Shown: piece by piece, positions 1 to 9,131 of the stretch
Layout of the letters: each line of letters begins with the position of its first letter
Position numbering within the stretch: position 1 is the stretch's first letter
Assembly: GCF_042310355.1 (NCBI RefSeq)
Contig: NZ_JBHJMR010000001.1
Location: 631,453 to 695,452, forward strand
Direction: 5' to 3'
From: Wenzhouxiangella sp042310355
GTDB lineage: Bacteria > Pseudomonadota > Gammaproteobacteria > Xanthomonadales > Wenzhouxiangellaceae
DNA length: 64,000 nucleotides
Notes under the pieces: generated by a model
Database searches by the model: none
What the model was told of the DNA's origin: nothing
What the model saw: the letters and a program-made list of their open reading frames with translations, nothing else
Program-made: the position numbers and the translations under genes

Positions 1-101
1 CCGGATTACCCGCCGCGTGCGCTTTCGCAGTCGCCCGGTTGTCGGCAGCGGCGGGCTTCGTGCGGTAAAATGACCGGTCCTTTCAACTTCATGAGCGACT
101 G

Positions 102-1445
102 ATGGCGGGCAAGCTCTACATCCAGACCCACGGCTGCCAGATGAACGAGTACGACTCGGAGAAGATGGCCGACGTGCTTGCGGCTTCGCACGGCCTGGAA
201 TTGACCGACAGCGCGGACGAGGCCGATGTCATCCTGATCAACACCTGCTCGATTCGCGAGAAGGCGCAGGAAAAGGTCTTTTCGCAGCTGGGGCGCTGGC
301 GGCCGCTGAAAGCGACGCGGCCCGACGTTGTCATCGGGGTCGCCGGCTGCGTGGCCAGCCAGGAAGGCGAAAACATCGTCAAGCGCTCGCCCTTCGTCGA
401 CATGGTGTTCGGCCCGCAGACCATCCATCGCCTGCCGGGCATGCTCGACAGCGTTCGCGGCAACGGCCGGCCGGCGATCGACATCTCCTTTCCCGAGATC
501 GAGAAGTTCGACCACCTGCCCAGCCCCGGAAAGAAGGGCGGCAGCGCTTTCGTGTCGATCATGGAAGGCTGCTCCAAGTACTGTTCGTTCTGCGTCGTGC
601 CCTACACGCGCGGCGAGGAGGTCAGCCGCCCGCTCGACGACGTTATCGCCGAGGTCGCCGAACTGGCCGCGCAGGGCGTGATCGAGGTCAACCTGCTCGG
701 CCAGAACGTCAACGCCTACCGCGGGCCGATGCACGACGGCGGCACCGCCGACCTGGCGCTTCTGATTCGCTACATCGATCACATCCCCGGCATCGAGCGC
801 ATCCGGTTCACCACCTCGCATCCGGTGGAGTTCTCCGACAGCCTGGTCGAAGCCTTTGCCGACGTTCCCAGGCTGGCCAACTACCTGCACCTGCCGGTCC
901 AGTCCGGCTCCGACCGCGTGCTGTCGTTGATGAAGCGCGGCCATACCATTCTCGAGTACAAGCAGAAGATGCGCCGTCTGCGCGAGGTCCGGCCGGATAT
1001 CGCGCTGAGTTCGGATTTCATCGTCGGATTCCCCGGCGAAACCGAGCGCGACTTCCAGCAAACGCTCGACCTGGTCCGGGATCTCGAGTTCGACCAGAGC
1101 TTCAGTTTCATCTACTCGGCCCGGCCGGGCACGCCGGCGGCTTCGTTTCCCGACAATGTGTCGCTGGAAGAGAAGAAGGAACGGCTCAAGCGCCTGCAGG
1201 ACCAGCTCAACCACCAGGCCCGCGCGTATTCCGAGGCCATGGTCGGCTCGCGCCAGCGCGTCGTCGTCGAAGGAACCAGCCGCAAGCAGGCCAATGAACT
1301 GGCCGGACGGACCGAGAACAACCGGGTGGTCAATTTCCCCGGCCCGCCGGAACTGGTCGGCCGAATGGTCGACGTCGTCGTCACCGAGGCCCTGGCCAAC
1401 TCCTTGCGCGGCCGCCTCGACAGTACCCAGGAAGCGGTAGCCTAG
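102..1445 (+). CDS. miaB: tRNA-2-methylthio-N6-dimethylallyladenosine synthase MiaB
   Basis: MiaB adds a methylthio group to N6-isopentenyladenosine-37 of tRNAs reading UNN codons. The 447-aa protein has the full family layout. The N-terminal MTTase domain has three cluster cysteines (C12, C49, C83). The radical-SAM core carries CxxxCxxC at C157, C161 and C164. A C-terminal TRAM domain occupies about residues 385-445. Length is typical. The ATG at 102 follows a TAAAAT box at 66-71, but no convincing -35 and only a weak ribosome site are visible. The stop is immediately followed by the phoH start, so the genes are probably co-transcribed, as in many gammaproteobacteria. Confidence 0.97.
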   Translation: MAGKLYIQTHGCQMNEYDSEKMADVLAASHGLELTDSADEADVILINTCSIREKAQEKVFSQLGRWRPLKATRPDVVIGVAGCVASQEGENIVKRSPFVDMVFGPQTIHRLPGMLDSVRGNGRPAIDISFPEIEKFDHLPSPGKKGGSAFVSIMEGCSKYCSFCVVPYTRGEEVSRPLDDVIAEVAELAAQGVIEVNLLGQNVNAYRGPMHDGGTADLALLIRYIDHIPGIERIRFTTSHPVEFSDSLVEAFADVPRLANYLHLPVQSGSDRVLSLMKRGHTILEYKQKMRRLREVRPDIALSSDFIVGFPGETERDFQQTLDLVRDLEFDQSFSFIYSARPGTPAASFPDNVSLEEKKERLKRLQDQLNHQARAYSEAMVGSRQRVVVEGTSRKQANELAGRTENNRVVNFPGPPELVGRMVDVVVTEALANSLRGRLDSTQEAVA

Positions 1446-2411
1446 ATGTCAGCGGCTCCGGAAACGGCCGTCACGCTCGAGCTCGAGCCGGTCGACAACG
1501 AACGCCTGGCCAATCTCTGCGGTCATCTCGACGAGCACATCAGCTTGATCGAAAAACGCCTGGGCGTTGCGGTCGCCGCGCGCGGCAACCTGTTCAGCAT
1601 CGAGGGCGAGGCCGACGCGGTGCGTGCAGCGCGACGGGTGCTGCGCCAGCTCTACCGGCAGTCGGAGGGCGAGATTCTCAGTCCCGCGGCGGTCAACCTG
1701 CAGCTGCAGCAGTCCGGCCTGGACGAGCCCGAGAACGACGAGATCGAGGTGGGCATCCGCACCCGGCGGGGCCTGATCCGGGGGCGCGGGCCCAACCAGA
1801 AGCGCTATCTCAAGCGCATCGGCGAGTCCGACGTCAATTTCGGCGTCGGCCCGGCGGGTACCGGCAAGACCTTCCTGGCCGTGGCCTGCGCCGTCGACGC
1901 GCTGGAATCCGACCGGGTGCAGCGCATCGTGCTGGTGCGCCCGGCGGTCGAGGCCGGCGAGCGCCTGGGTTTCCTGCCCGGCGACCTGGCTCAGAAGGTC
2001 GACCCCTACCTGCGGCCGCTGCACGACGCGCTTTACGAGATGCTGGGCTTCGAGAAGGCCGCGCGGCTGACCGAGCGCAACGTCATCGAGGTCGCACCCC
2101 TGGCCTACATGCGCGGGCGCACGCTCAACGACGCGTTCGTCATCCTCGACGAGGCGCAGAACACCACGTCCGAGCAGATGAAGATGTTTCTTACGCGCAT
2201 CGGCTTCGGCTCCAAGGCGGTCATCACCGGCGACCTCACGCAGATCGACCTGCCGCCGAAGGTCAATTCCGGCCTGCGCCAGGCCGTCGGCCTGTTGAAG
2301 GAAGTGGAGGGCGTGAGCACGACCTTCTTCGATGCCCGCGACGTGGTGCGTCATCCCATCGTGCGTCGCATCGTCGAGGCTTACGAGAGCGCCGATGAAC
2401 GCAGCGATTGA
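1446..2411 (+). CDS. ybeZ: PhoH-like ATPase (YbeZ)
   Basis: PhoH-family P-loop ATPase of 321 aa. The Walker A motif GPAGTGKT lies at residues 135-142 and the Walker B motif VILDEAQN about 90 residues later. An N-terminal KH-like region precedes the ATPase, as usual in the long PhoH form. The ATG starts directly after the miaB stop codon. The 3' end overlaps the ybeY start (ATG at 2395), which suggests translational coupling. The family's partner is the RNase YbeY; the substrate RNA is not known from sequence. Confidence 0.95.
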   Translation: MSAAPETAVTLELEPVDNERLANLCGHLDEHISLIEKRLGVAVAARGNLFSIEGEADAVRAARRVLRQLYRQSEGEILSPAAVNLQLQQSGLDEPENDEIEVGIRTRRGLIRGRGPNQKRYLKRIGESDVNFGVGPAGTGKTFLAVACAVDALESDRVQRIVLVRPAVEAGERLGFLPGDLAQKVDPYLRPLHDALYEMLGFEKAARLTERNVIEVAPLAYMRGRTLNDAFVILDEAQNTTSEQMKMFLTRIGFGSKAVITGDLTQIDLPPKVNSGLRQAVGLLKEVEGVSTTFFDARDVVRHPIVRRIVEAYESADERSD

Positions 2412-2874
2412 ACCGGCCGAACCCGGCCTGTCCATTCAGCGCGAAAGCGAGTCCGAGTCCCTGCCGGACGACGAGGACATACGCCGCCTGGCCGCACCGG
2501 CGCTTGCCGACCTGGACAACCCGGTGCTGAACCTGCGTATCGTCGACGAGCCCGAGGGCCGTGCCCTGAACCGGCGCTGGCGCGAGCGCGACTACGCCAC
2601 GAATGTCCTGAGCTTTCCCGCCGACCTGCCCGCGGGCACCGGCTTCGAGTTGCTCGGCGACATCGTCATCTGCGCGCCGGTGGTCTTACGCGAGGCGGCC
2701 GAGCAGGGCAAGCCGGTTCGAAATCACTTTGCGCACCTGCTGATTCACGGTATCTTGCATCTGCGCGGACATGACCACATCTTGGACGAACAGGCCGAGC
2801 TCATGGAGTCGCGCGAAATCCGGCTGCTGGCCGACCTGGGCATCGGCAACCCCTATCTGACCTACGAGTACTGA
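2395..2874 (+). CDS. ybeY: Endoribonuclease YbeY
   Basis: YbeY is a single-strand endoribonuclease that works in 16S rRNA maturation and 70S quality control. The metal-binding signature HGxLHLxGHDH is complete, with H118, H122 and H128 in the 159-aa product. An upstream in-frame ATG at 2332 exists, but it would add 21 residues encoded inside phoH and unlike the family. The ATG at 2395, overlapping the phoH end by 17 bp, is therefore chosen. Neighbours phoH and ybeX match the conserved ybeZYX arrangement. Confidence 0.95.
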   Translation: MNAAIEPAEPGLSIQRESESESLPDDEDIRRLAAPALADLDNPVLNLRIVDEPEGRALNRRWRERDYATNVLSFPADLPAGTGFELLGDIVICAPVVLREAAEQGKPVRNHFAHLLIHGILHLRGHDHILDEQAELMESREIRLLADLGIGNPYLTYEY

Positions 2875-2922
2875 CGTGATGCCTGCTGTCGTTTCGAGCG
2901 CCCGGCCGGTATCCTTCCCGAT

Positions 2923-3771
2923 ATGAACGACGAATCCACTGACAGTTCGAACGGTAGTAGCAGCGCCAGCTCGCGAGGCTGGCTGGAAAGAATCGGTCGC
3001 GCATTCGGCAGCGAGCCCCGCAATCGCGAGGACCTGGTCGGATTGCTGCGCGACGTCAGCGAGGGCGGACTGATCGAGCCCGACACCCTGGCCATGCTCG
3101 AGGGTGCGCTGGAGGTCGACGAACTCCAGGTTCGCGACGTCATGATTCCGCGCTCGCACATGGTCGTCATTCCCGACGGCACGCCGCTCGACGAGGTGTT
3201 GCCGATCATCATCGAATCCGGCCATTCGCGTTTCCCGGTGGTGGGCGAGGATCGCGACCAGATCAAGGGCATCCTGCTGGCCAAGGACCTGCTCAAGCTG
3301 GTTGCCAACGGTGGCGAGATCGGCTTGTCGGACCTGTTGCGATCGCCCGTCATCATTCCCGAATCCAAGCGGCTCAACGTCTTGCTGCGCGAGTTCCGCA
3401 TCAGCAAGAATCACATGGCGATCGTCGTCGACGAGTACGGCGGCGTGTCGGGCCTGATCACCATCGAGGATGTTCTCGAGGAGATCGTCGGCGACATCGA
3501 CGACGAGCACGATGCCGATGCGGTCCAGGATATCCAGCGCCTGGAAGAGGGCAAGTTCCTGGTTCAGGCGCTCACCGCCATCGATGACTTCAACGAGGCC
3601 TTCGAGACGGAATTCAGTGATTCCGAGTACGACACCATCGGCGGCCTGGTGGTGGCCGAGTTCGGGCGCCTGCCCGAGGCCGGGGAGTCGGTCGAGATCG
3701 ACGGCTGTACTTTCGTGGTCACCAGCGCCGACGATCGCCGCCTGCACGCCATGGAAGTCATGACCGGCTGA
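2923..3771 (+). CDS. ybeX: CBS-domain protein YbeX/CorC
   Basis: 282-aa CorC/HlyC-family cytosolic protein. A short N-terminal arm precedes two CBS domains (about residues 65-185), and a CorC/HlyC C-terminal domain occupies about residues 200-280. There is no DUF21 membrane domain, so this is the short E. coli YbeX type. In E. coli it is linked to magnesium/cobalt homeostasis and, more recently, to ribosome metabolism. It sits 48 bp after ybeY. Its stop lies one base from the stop of the convergent hydrolase gene, leaving no room for a dedicated terminator. Confidence 0.93.
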   Translation: MNDESTDSSNGSSSASSRGWLERIGRAFGSEPRNREDLVGLLRDVSEGGLIEPDTLAMLEGALEVDELQVRDVMIPRSHMVVIPDGTPLDEVLPIIIESGHSRFPVVGEDRDQIKGILLAKDLLKLVANGGEIGLSDLLRSPVIIPESKRLNVLLREFRISKNHMAIVVDEYGGVSGLITIEDVLEEIVGDIDDEHDADAVQDIQRLEEGKFLVQALTAIDDFNEAFETEFSDSEYDTIGGLVVAEFGRLPEAGESVEIDGCTFVVTSADDRRLHAMEVMTG

Positions 3772-3772
3772 A

Positions 3773-4549
3773 CTACCTCGCTTCGACGCGGTCGGTCTCC
3801 AGAAACCTTCCCGCCCAGACGGCGATGACGCGCGCGGCATAGGCGGCGTCCTCGGCCCGGCTGAGCAGGTGGTCGGCCGGATCGAGGCTGACGAAGCTCT
3901 TGGGGTGTTTCGCGGCGGCGAATATCCGCTGCGCGTGGTCGATCGAGACGGTCTTGTCGAGCGGCGAGTGCAGCACCAGGAGGGCGCGCCCGAGGTCGCC
4001 GAGCCGCTGCTCCAGGTCATGACTGCGGGCGTCGTCGACAAAGTCGCGGCGGATGCGGAACGTGCGGCCGGCCAGCTCCACTTCGGCGCTGCCGTTGTCT
4101 TCGATTTCCTCGAGCTGATCGTCGAAGTGCTTGAGTACGTTGGTCGGGCTCGAGGGTGCGGCCACCGTGGCCACGGCCCGCACGCTGTCGAGTCGTTCGG
4201 CCACGGCGAGCACGGCGGCGCCGCCCAGCGAGTGGCCCACCAGAAGCTGCGGAGGCTCGAGCTTCTCTGACAGGTATCGCGCCGCATCCTCGAGATCGTC
4301 GAGGTTGCTCGAGAAGGTCGTGTCCGCGAACTCGCCTTCGCTTTCGCCCAGGCCGGTAAAGTCGAATCGCAGGACGGCGAAGCCCGCTTCGGCGAGGGCG
4401 CGGGTGATCTCGCGCGCGGCGCGAACGTCCCGGCCGCAGGTAAAACAGTGGGCGAACAAGGCGGTCGCGCGGTAGCGGTCACCCGGCGGCATCTCGAGCG
4501 TCCCCGTCAGGCTCATGCCGTCGCGGTTGGTGAATCGGATTCGGGACAT
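3773..4549 (-). CDS. Alpha/beta hydrolase
   Basis: 258-aa alpha/beta-hydrolase fold protein. The nucleophile elbow GHSLGG is about 95 residues from the start. A C-terminal Asp (HSPLD) and His (PADHLL) complete a plausible catalytic triad. The sequence resembles the hydrolase half of OsmC-type bifunctional proteins, but no OsmC domain is present here. An in-frame ATG at 4630 would lengthen it by 27 residues. The ATG at 4549 is preferred because CTCCT on the plus strand at 4561-4565 provides an AGGAG ribosome site at 11 nt and homology begins here. The substrate cannot be inferred. Confidence 0.85.
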   Translation of the reverse strand: MSRIRFTNRDGMSLTGTLEMPPGDRYRATALFAHCFTCGRDVRAAREITRALAEAGFAVLRFDFTGLGESEGEFADTTFSSNLDDLEDAARYLSEKLEPPQLLVGHSLGGAAVLAVAERLDSVRAVATVAAPSSPTNVLKHFDDQLEEIEDNGSAEVELAGRTFRIRRDFVDDARSHDLEQRLGDLGRALLVLHSPLDKTVSIDHAQRIFAAAKHPKSFVSLDPADHLLSRAEDAAYAARVIAVWAGRFLETDRVEAR

Positions 4550-4628
4550 GTCCGTGGTGGCTCCTGTCTGAGTTTCCGCCGCAGTATGGGGCACAATGAG
4601 CGTTTTCGCGATACGGGATTTCCGAGTC

Positions 4629-5807
4629 ATGAAAGGACGATTCGCAGCCGCGCTTCGGCTGTTGCTGGTGCTGGCCGCGCTCGGCTTTCTGGCGCTTCCG
4701 GCCCAGGCTCGTGAAGCCTGGCTGGTGACCTACGGCCCTGGCCAGGAGGTCTGGGAGCGTTTCGGTCACAACGCCATCTGGCTGCGTGACGCCGAGCTGG
4801 GCCTCGACCACGTCTACAGTTTCGGCTACTTCGAGATGGATCGGCCCGGCTTTCACCTCGATTTCGCGCGGGGAATCATGAAGTACTTCGGTTCGGCCGC
4901 GTCGCCCGAGGAGGAGTTCGCTTTCTACCGGATGCGCGACCGATCCATCCGGATCCAGAAGCTCGCGCTCGACGACGCCCGGATCGGCCAACTGCATGAA
5001 CTGCTGCACGAGAACATCTTTCCGATTCCCCAGTACTACGACTACGACTACTTCTTCGCCAACTGCTCGACCTGGCTGCGCGACCTGATCGATCGCGTGG
5101 TCGACGGACAGGTCCGCGCACAACTCGAGGAGCAGCCCGCGCGGCTCGGTTTTCGCGACCATATCCGCCGCTACAACGAAAGCCGGCTGGAACTGCACGC
5201 CGGCCTGATGCTGTTGCTGGGACCGATGATCGATCGACCGCGCACGGCCTGGGAGGAAGGCTTTGTTCCCGAGGCGCTGGCCGACTGGATGGGAACCGTG
5301 AGCGTCGACGGCGAGCCGCTGGTCGGCGAGTCGGAAACGCTCTACGCCTCGAGCCGACACGATGCGCCGGCCGAGCCGTCCCTGCAGTGGTGGTCCTACG
5401 GCCTGGTATCGCTGCTGGCGGCCTTGCTGGTGGCCGTGGCGCTCCGGTTCGATCCGGGCTTCTGGCCCATGCTGCCCTGGCGCGTGGCGGTTCTGGCAAC
5501 CGGCCTGGGCGGCGTGATCGTTCTGCTGATGTGGTTCGCCAGCGGGCACGAGGTCATCGACGGCAACCGGGTGGTGCTCATGCTCAATCCGCTCTGGCTA
5601 CTCATGCTGCTGCCCTTGCCGCGGCCGGCGCGAACGGGTTTGTGGTGGTTGCTCGCGGCCGCGGCCTTGGTCGGGGCCTTGCTGCTCGCCTGGCCCGGCA
5701 GTCCGCAGTACCGGCCGCAGCTCGTGTTCGGCCTGCTGCCACTGCTCGCCGCCATGCTCTGGATCGCCCGCGTGCGCCCGGCTTACAGGCGAAGGGTACG
5801 GTCGTAG
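4629..5807 (+). CDS. DUF4105 (Lnb N-terminal-like) membrane protein
   Basis: About 392-aa protein. A signal peptide (about residues 1-26, ending AQA) leads to a periplasmic DUF4105/Lnb-N-like domain (about residues 30-225). Visible segments include FGHNAIWLRD and YFFANCSTWLRDL. Four or five C-terminal hydrophobic helices follow. DUF4105 proteins are often annotated as lipoprotein-processing or NlpC/P60-like, but a function is not established for this type. The ATG at 4629 is preferred over 4596 because the signal peptide starts there. It is divergent from the hydrolase, and its last 25 bp overlap the convergent cydC end. Confidence 0.8.
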   Translation: MKGRFAAALRLLLVLAALGFLALPAQAREAWLVTYGPGQEVWERFGHNAIWLRDAELGLDHVYSFGYFEMDRPGFHLDFARGIMKYFGSAASPEEEFAFYRMRDRSIRIQKLALDDARIGQLHELLHENIFPIPQYYDYDYFFANCSTWLRDLIDRVVDGQVRAQLEEQPARLGFRDHIRRYNESRLELHAGLMLLLGPMIDRPRTAWEEGFVPEALADWMGTVSVDGEPLVGESETLYASSRHDAPAEPSLQWWSYGLVSLLAALLVAVALRFDPGFWPMLPWRVAVLATGLGGVIVLLMWFASGHEVIDGNRVVLMLNPLWLLMLLPLPRPARTGLWWLLAAAALVGALLLAWPGSPQYRPQLVFGLLPLLAAMLWIARVRPAYRRRVRS

Positions 5808-7426
5808 CGGGGCAATTGCTCCGGCTCGTGGCTGATCATCACCACGGTTCGGCCCTGCAGCCAGCGTTCGAGGCTCGATGACAGTTCCGCGGCCGTTTGC
5901 CGGTCCAGGCCGGTGGTGGGCTCGTCGAGGATCACCAGCGGTGGGTCGACGAGCATCAGGCGCGCCAGTCCGACCCGTCGCAGTTCGCCACTCGAAAGGC
6001 TGGCGCCGGCTTCGTCGAGCCAGGTGTCCAGGCCCTCTTCCAGTGTCTCGAACCAATCGCCAAGTCCGGCAGCGCGCAGGGCCCGTTCCAGTTCGGCCGG
6101 GCCGGCGCCGGGCGCGGCCACGCGCAGGTTGGCCGCCAGCGTGTCGGCGAACAGGACGGGTTGCTGGGGCAGGTAGCCGATGTGGCGGCGCAGGGCATCG
6201 GGCTGGATGTCGCGCAGGTCCAGGCCGTCGAGTCGAATGTGGCCCGCGTCGGGCTCGACCTGTCGCATCAGCAGCAAGGCCAGGGTGGTCTTGCCGCACC
6301 CGCTTGCGCCCGTGATCAGCAGTCGCTCGCCGCGGGCGATTTCGAGGTCGAGACCCTGAACGACCGGCCGCGGGTTTTCCGGCCAGCCGAAGCGGAGGTT
6401 CTCGATCGACCAGGCGCCGCCGTCGCGGCGCGGAACGGCCTCGCCGGTGGCCGCCAGAAGGGGCCGGCGAGCGGCCAGTTCGCCGACGCGCTCGGCGGCC
6501 AGACGGGTGCGCGTGAGCTGGCGCCAGGCCGAGGGCAGGGCCTGCCAGACCTCGATCAGTCCCAGGGTAACGATGACGGCCATCACGGCCACCGGGCCGG
6601 AGAACTGGCCGCGGGAGACACCGAGCAGGCCCAGATAAAGCATGAGCCACACCGCGCCCAGGCCGGCCAAGGTGATCAGGCCGCGGCCGAGGGCGTCGAT
6701 GCGGTCGAGGGTCAGCTGGAAGCCGATCTGCCGGGTCGACAGGCGCTCGAGCGTGGCGCGCCGATCCGACACGCGTCGTTCGGCGACCAGGGACTTGAGG
6801 CCTTCCAGGCTCTCGACGCAGTGGCGCCGCAGTGCCGGTTCGGAGCGTGACCGGGCTCGCCCGGGCGCCCGTCCGGCTCGACCGAGCGACGCGGCAACGG
6901 CCGTGCCGGCAAGCCCCAGCCCGGCAATCACCAGCGCCGCCGGGGTCGAAGCGAGCAGGAACACGGCGAGTGCGCTGCCCAGGGTCGCGAGCGCCGCGGT
7001 CAGGATGGGCCCGGCGACGCCCGAGTAGAGATGGTCGAGCGACTCGACGTCGCGCGTGAAGCGGTCCAGGGTGTCGCCGCGCTGGAGACGCCTGAGCTGC
7101 AGTTCGTCGAGCCCGAGAAGTCGCTCGAGCAGGCGCAGGCGAATTGCGGCGAGCAAACCGAGGGTGGCGCGGTGGGTGGCCATGCGCTCGCCGTAGCGGG
7201 CGAGGGTGCGGGTGATGGCGGCCATGCGAATGCCGCCGCCCGGCGTGAAGATGTCGAGGGCGGCGAGCATCCCCAGGCCGGTCATGGCGCTGGCGGTGAT
7301 CAGCCAGCCCGAAAGTCCGAGCAGCACGAGCGCGGCGGCGCTCGAGACCAGCATCAGCACGATGCCCAGTGCCAGCCAGCGCCATTGCTGTCGCCATGCC
7401 GCGGCAATCAGGCGATTGATCTTCAT
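5783..7426 (-). CDS. cydC: Thiol reductant ABC exporter subunit CydC
   Basis: 547-aa ABC half-transporter with an N-terminal six-helix membrane domain (about residues 1-310) and a C-terminal ATPase. It shows Walker A GASGCGKT, a signature motif of the LSSGE type and the Walker B ILDEPTTG. CydDC exports cysteine and glutathione to the periplasm and is needed for cytochrome bd assembly. The start overlaps the cydD stop by 4 bp. It is the last gene of cydABDC. Its 3' end overlaps the convergent DUF4105 gene by 25 bp. Confidence 0.95.
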   Translation of the reverse strand: MKINRLIAAAWRQQWRWLALGIVLMLVSSAAALVLLGLSGWLITASAMTGLGMLAALDIFTPGGGIRMAAITRTLARYGERMATHRATLGLLAAIRLRLLERLLGLDELQLRRLQRGDTLDRFTRDVESLDHLYSGVAGPILTAALATLGSALAVFLLASTPAALVIAGLGLAGTAVAASLGRAGRAPGRARSRSEPALRRHCVESLEGLKSLVAERRVSDRRATLERLSTRQIGFQLTLDRIDALGRGLITLAGLGAVWLMLYLGLLGVSRGQFSGPVAVMAVIVTLGLIEVWQALPSAWRQLTRTRLAAERVGELAARRPLLAATGEAVPRRDGGAWSIENLRFGWPENPRPVVQGLDLEIARGERLLITGASGCGKTTLALLLMRQVEPDAGHIRLDGLDLRDIQPDALRRHIGYLPQQPVLFADTLAANLRVAAPGAGPAELERALRAAGLGDWFETLEEGLDTWLDEAGASLSSGELRRVGLARLMLVDPPLVILDEPTTGLDRQTAAELSSSLERWLQGRTVVMISHEPEQLPRYDRTLRL

Positions 7427-9111
7427 CGTCCCGGCTCCGTGATGGTTCCGCCTTCGAGCTCGAGGATGCGATCGGCCCAGGCTTCGGCCAGTGGATCGTG
7501 GCTGGCGCAGATCACCGTCGGCCCGTCCTGCCCGGAAATCTCAGCCAGGGTCCGCCACAGCGATTGCGCCGTGTCGGCATCCAGGCTGGCCGTCGGTTCG
7601 TCGAGCAGCAGCAGCGGCCGCGGGCGCAGCAGGGCGCGGGCCAGGAGGACGCGCCGTGCCTGGCCGCCGGAAAGACCTTCGCCCGAGGCGCGAATCGGCG
7701 TCGCCGTGCCCCGGGGCAGGGTCGCGATCCATTCGTTCAGGCCGGCGGCCGTGGTGGCCGCGGCCAGGGCCTGGTCGTCGGCATCGGGCCGGGACAGTCG
7801 GATGTTGTCGGCCAGGCTGGCGTCGAACAGCCCGCCGCCCTGGCCCATCCAGGCGCGCAGCCGCACGAGATCCTGCGAGCCGATGCGTTGCAGATCCAAG
7901 CCGTCGATGCGGATGCGGCCGGCATCGGGAACCAGGAATCCGGCGAGCAGATCGAGCAGGGTGGACTTGCCGCTGCCGCTGGCCCCGCGAATGAGCACGC
8001 GCTGCCCGGGCATGATCTCGAAGCCGGCACCGGCGAGTACCGCGCCGCGTCCCGGGCGCTCGATGCAGAGCCCGTCGGCTTCGACCCGGCAGGCCCGGCC
8101 AGGCGTGATCTCGGCCGGCTCGAGCGGTTCGGGCCGGGCCGGCGGTGCCGCGAGGACTTCGCCGATCGAGGCCGCCGCGGCCAGTCCGTCGGCGCGGTCG
8201 TGCCAGGCCTGCGAGAGCTGTCGCAGCGGCTGGAAGAACTCCGGCGCCAGAAGCAGCACGAACAGGCCGCTGTGCAGGGTCAGCGCGGGGGCGGGCCCGA
8301 ACTGGATGTAGCCGAGCAGGCCGAGGCCGACGTAGATGGCCACCGCGGCAATCGCCACGGCACTGAAGAATTCGAGCACCGCGGTTGAAAGAAAAGCCAC
8401 GCGCAGGACCGCCAGCGTGCGGCGTCGAAAGTCGTCGATCAGTTCGCCCAGGCGCGCCAGCTCCTGCCTTTCGCTGCCGAATCGGCGGATGGTGTCGAGC
8501 CCGCGCAGGCGGTCGAGGAACACGCCGCCGAGTCGGCCGAGTTCGCGCTGCTGATCGCGGCTGGCCTGCTCGGCGCCCCAGCCGACGAGCACCATGAAAA
8601 ACGGGATCAGGGGGGCGGCCAGGGCCAGGAACAGGCCCGCCAGCCAGTCCTGCCACAGCACCGCCAGCAGTAGCGCCGGAACGAGCACGGCCGCGGTGAT
8701 CGCCTGCGGCAGAAAGCGACCGTACCAGCGTTCGAGCAGGTCGACCTGTTCGACCAGCAGGGTCGACAGCGTCCCGGCGCCGCGACGCGCGGCATAAGCG
8801 GGGCCGCGGTCGGCGATATGCTCGAACAGTTGTGGTCGTATCTCGCGCTGGACGCTTGCTGCAGCCGAGGCAGACAGCGCGCCCCTGAGTGTTTCCATGC
8901 CGGCGCGTGCGACGAATACCGCCAGCAGCAGGAACAGCGGCAAGCCCAGGTCGCCGGGCGCGTCGTTGCCGGCGATTACCGCGTGGACGACGCCGGCCAG
9001 CAGCCAGGCCTGGGCGACGATCAAGCCGGCCTGGACCAGCGACAGGGTGAGCAGGACGGCGCGCAAGCCCCGGGGCTCGCGCGCGGCCAGCCAGCGGACC
9101 TGTTGGCGCAT
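7423..9111 (-). CDS. cydD: Thiol reductant ABC exporter subunit CydD
   Basis: 562-aa ABC half-transporter with an N-terminal transmembrane domain and a C-terminal nucleotide-binding domain. Visible motifs are Walker A GASGSGKS, signature LSGGQARR and Walker B LLLDEPTASLD. It forms the heterodimer with CydC. It sits 20 bp downstream of cydB and is translationally coupled to cydC. The cydA-cydB-cydD-cydC order puts enzyme and assembly factor in one transcription unit. Confidence 0.95.
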   Translation of the reverse strand: MRQQVRWLAAREPRGLRAVLLTLSLVQAGLIVAQAWLLAGVVHAVIAGNDAPGDLGLPLFLLLAVFVARAGMETLRGALSASAAASVQREIRPQLFEHIADRGPAYAARRGAGTLSTLLVEQVDLLERWYGRFLPQAITAAVLVPALLLAVLWQDWLAGLFLALAAPLIPFFMVLVGWGAEQASRDQQRELGRLGGVFLDRLRGLDTIRRFGSERQELARLGELIDDFRRRTLAVLRVAFLSTAVLEFFSAVAIAAVAIYVGLGLLGYIQFGPAPALTLHSGLFVLLLAPEFFQPLRQLSQAWHDRADGLAAAASIGEVLAAPPARPEPLEPAEITPGRACRVEADGLCIERPGRGAVLAGAGFEIMPGQRVLIRGASGSGKSTLLDLLAGFLVPDAGRIRIDGLDLQRIGSQDLVRLRAWMGQGGGLFDASLADNIRLSRPDADDQALAAATTAAGLNEWIATLPRGTATPIRASGEGLSGGQARRVLLARALLRPRPLLLLDEPTASLDADTAQSLWRTLAEISGQDGPTVICASHDPLAEAWADRILELEGGTITEPGR

Positions 9112-9131
9112 GTCGAAGCCGACGCGGCCGA

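Noticed and set aside
39..71. TTGTCG...TAAAAT as a promoter for miaB
   Set aside because: The spacer would be 21 bp, too long for sigma-70; only the -10-like box is noted.
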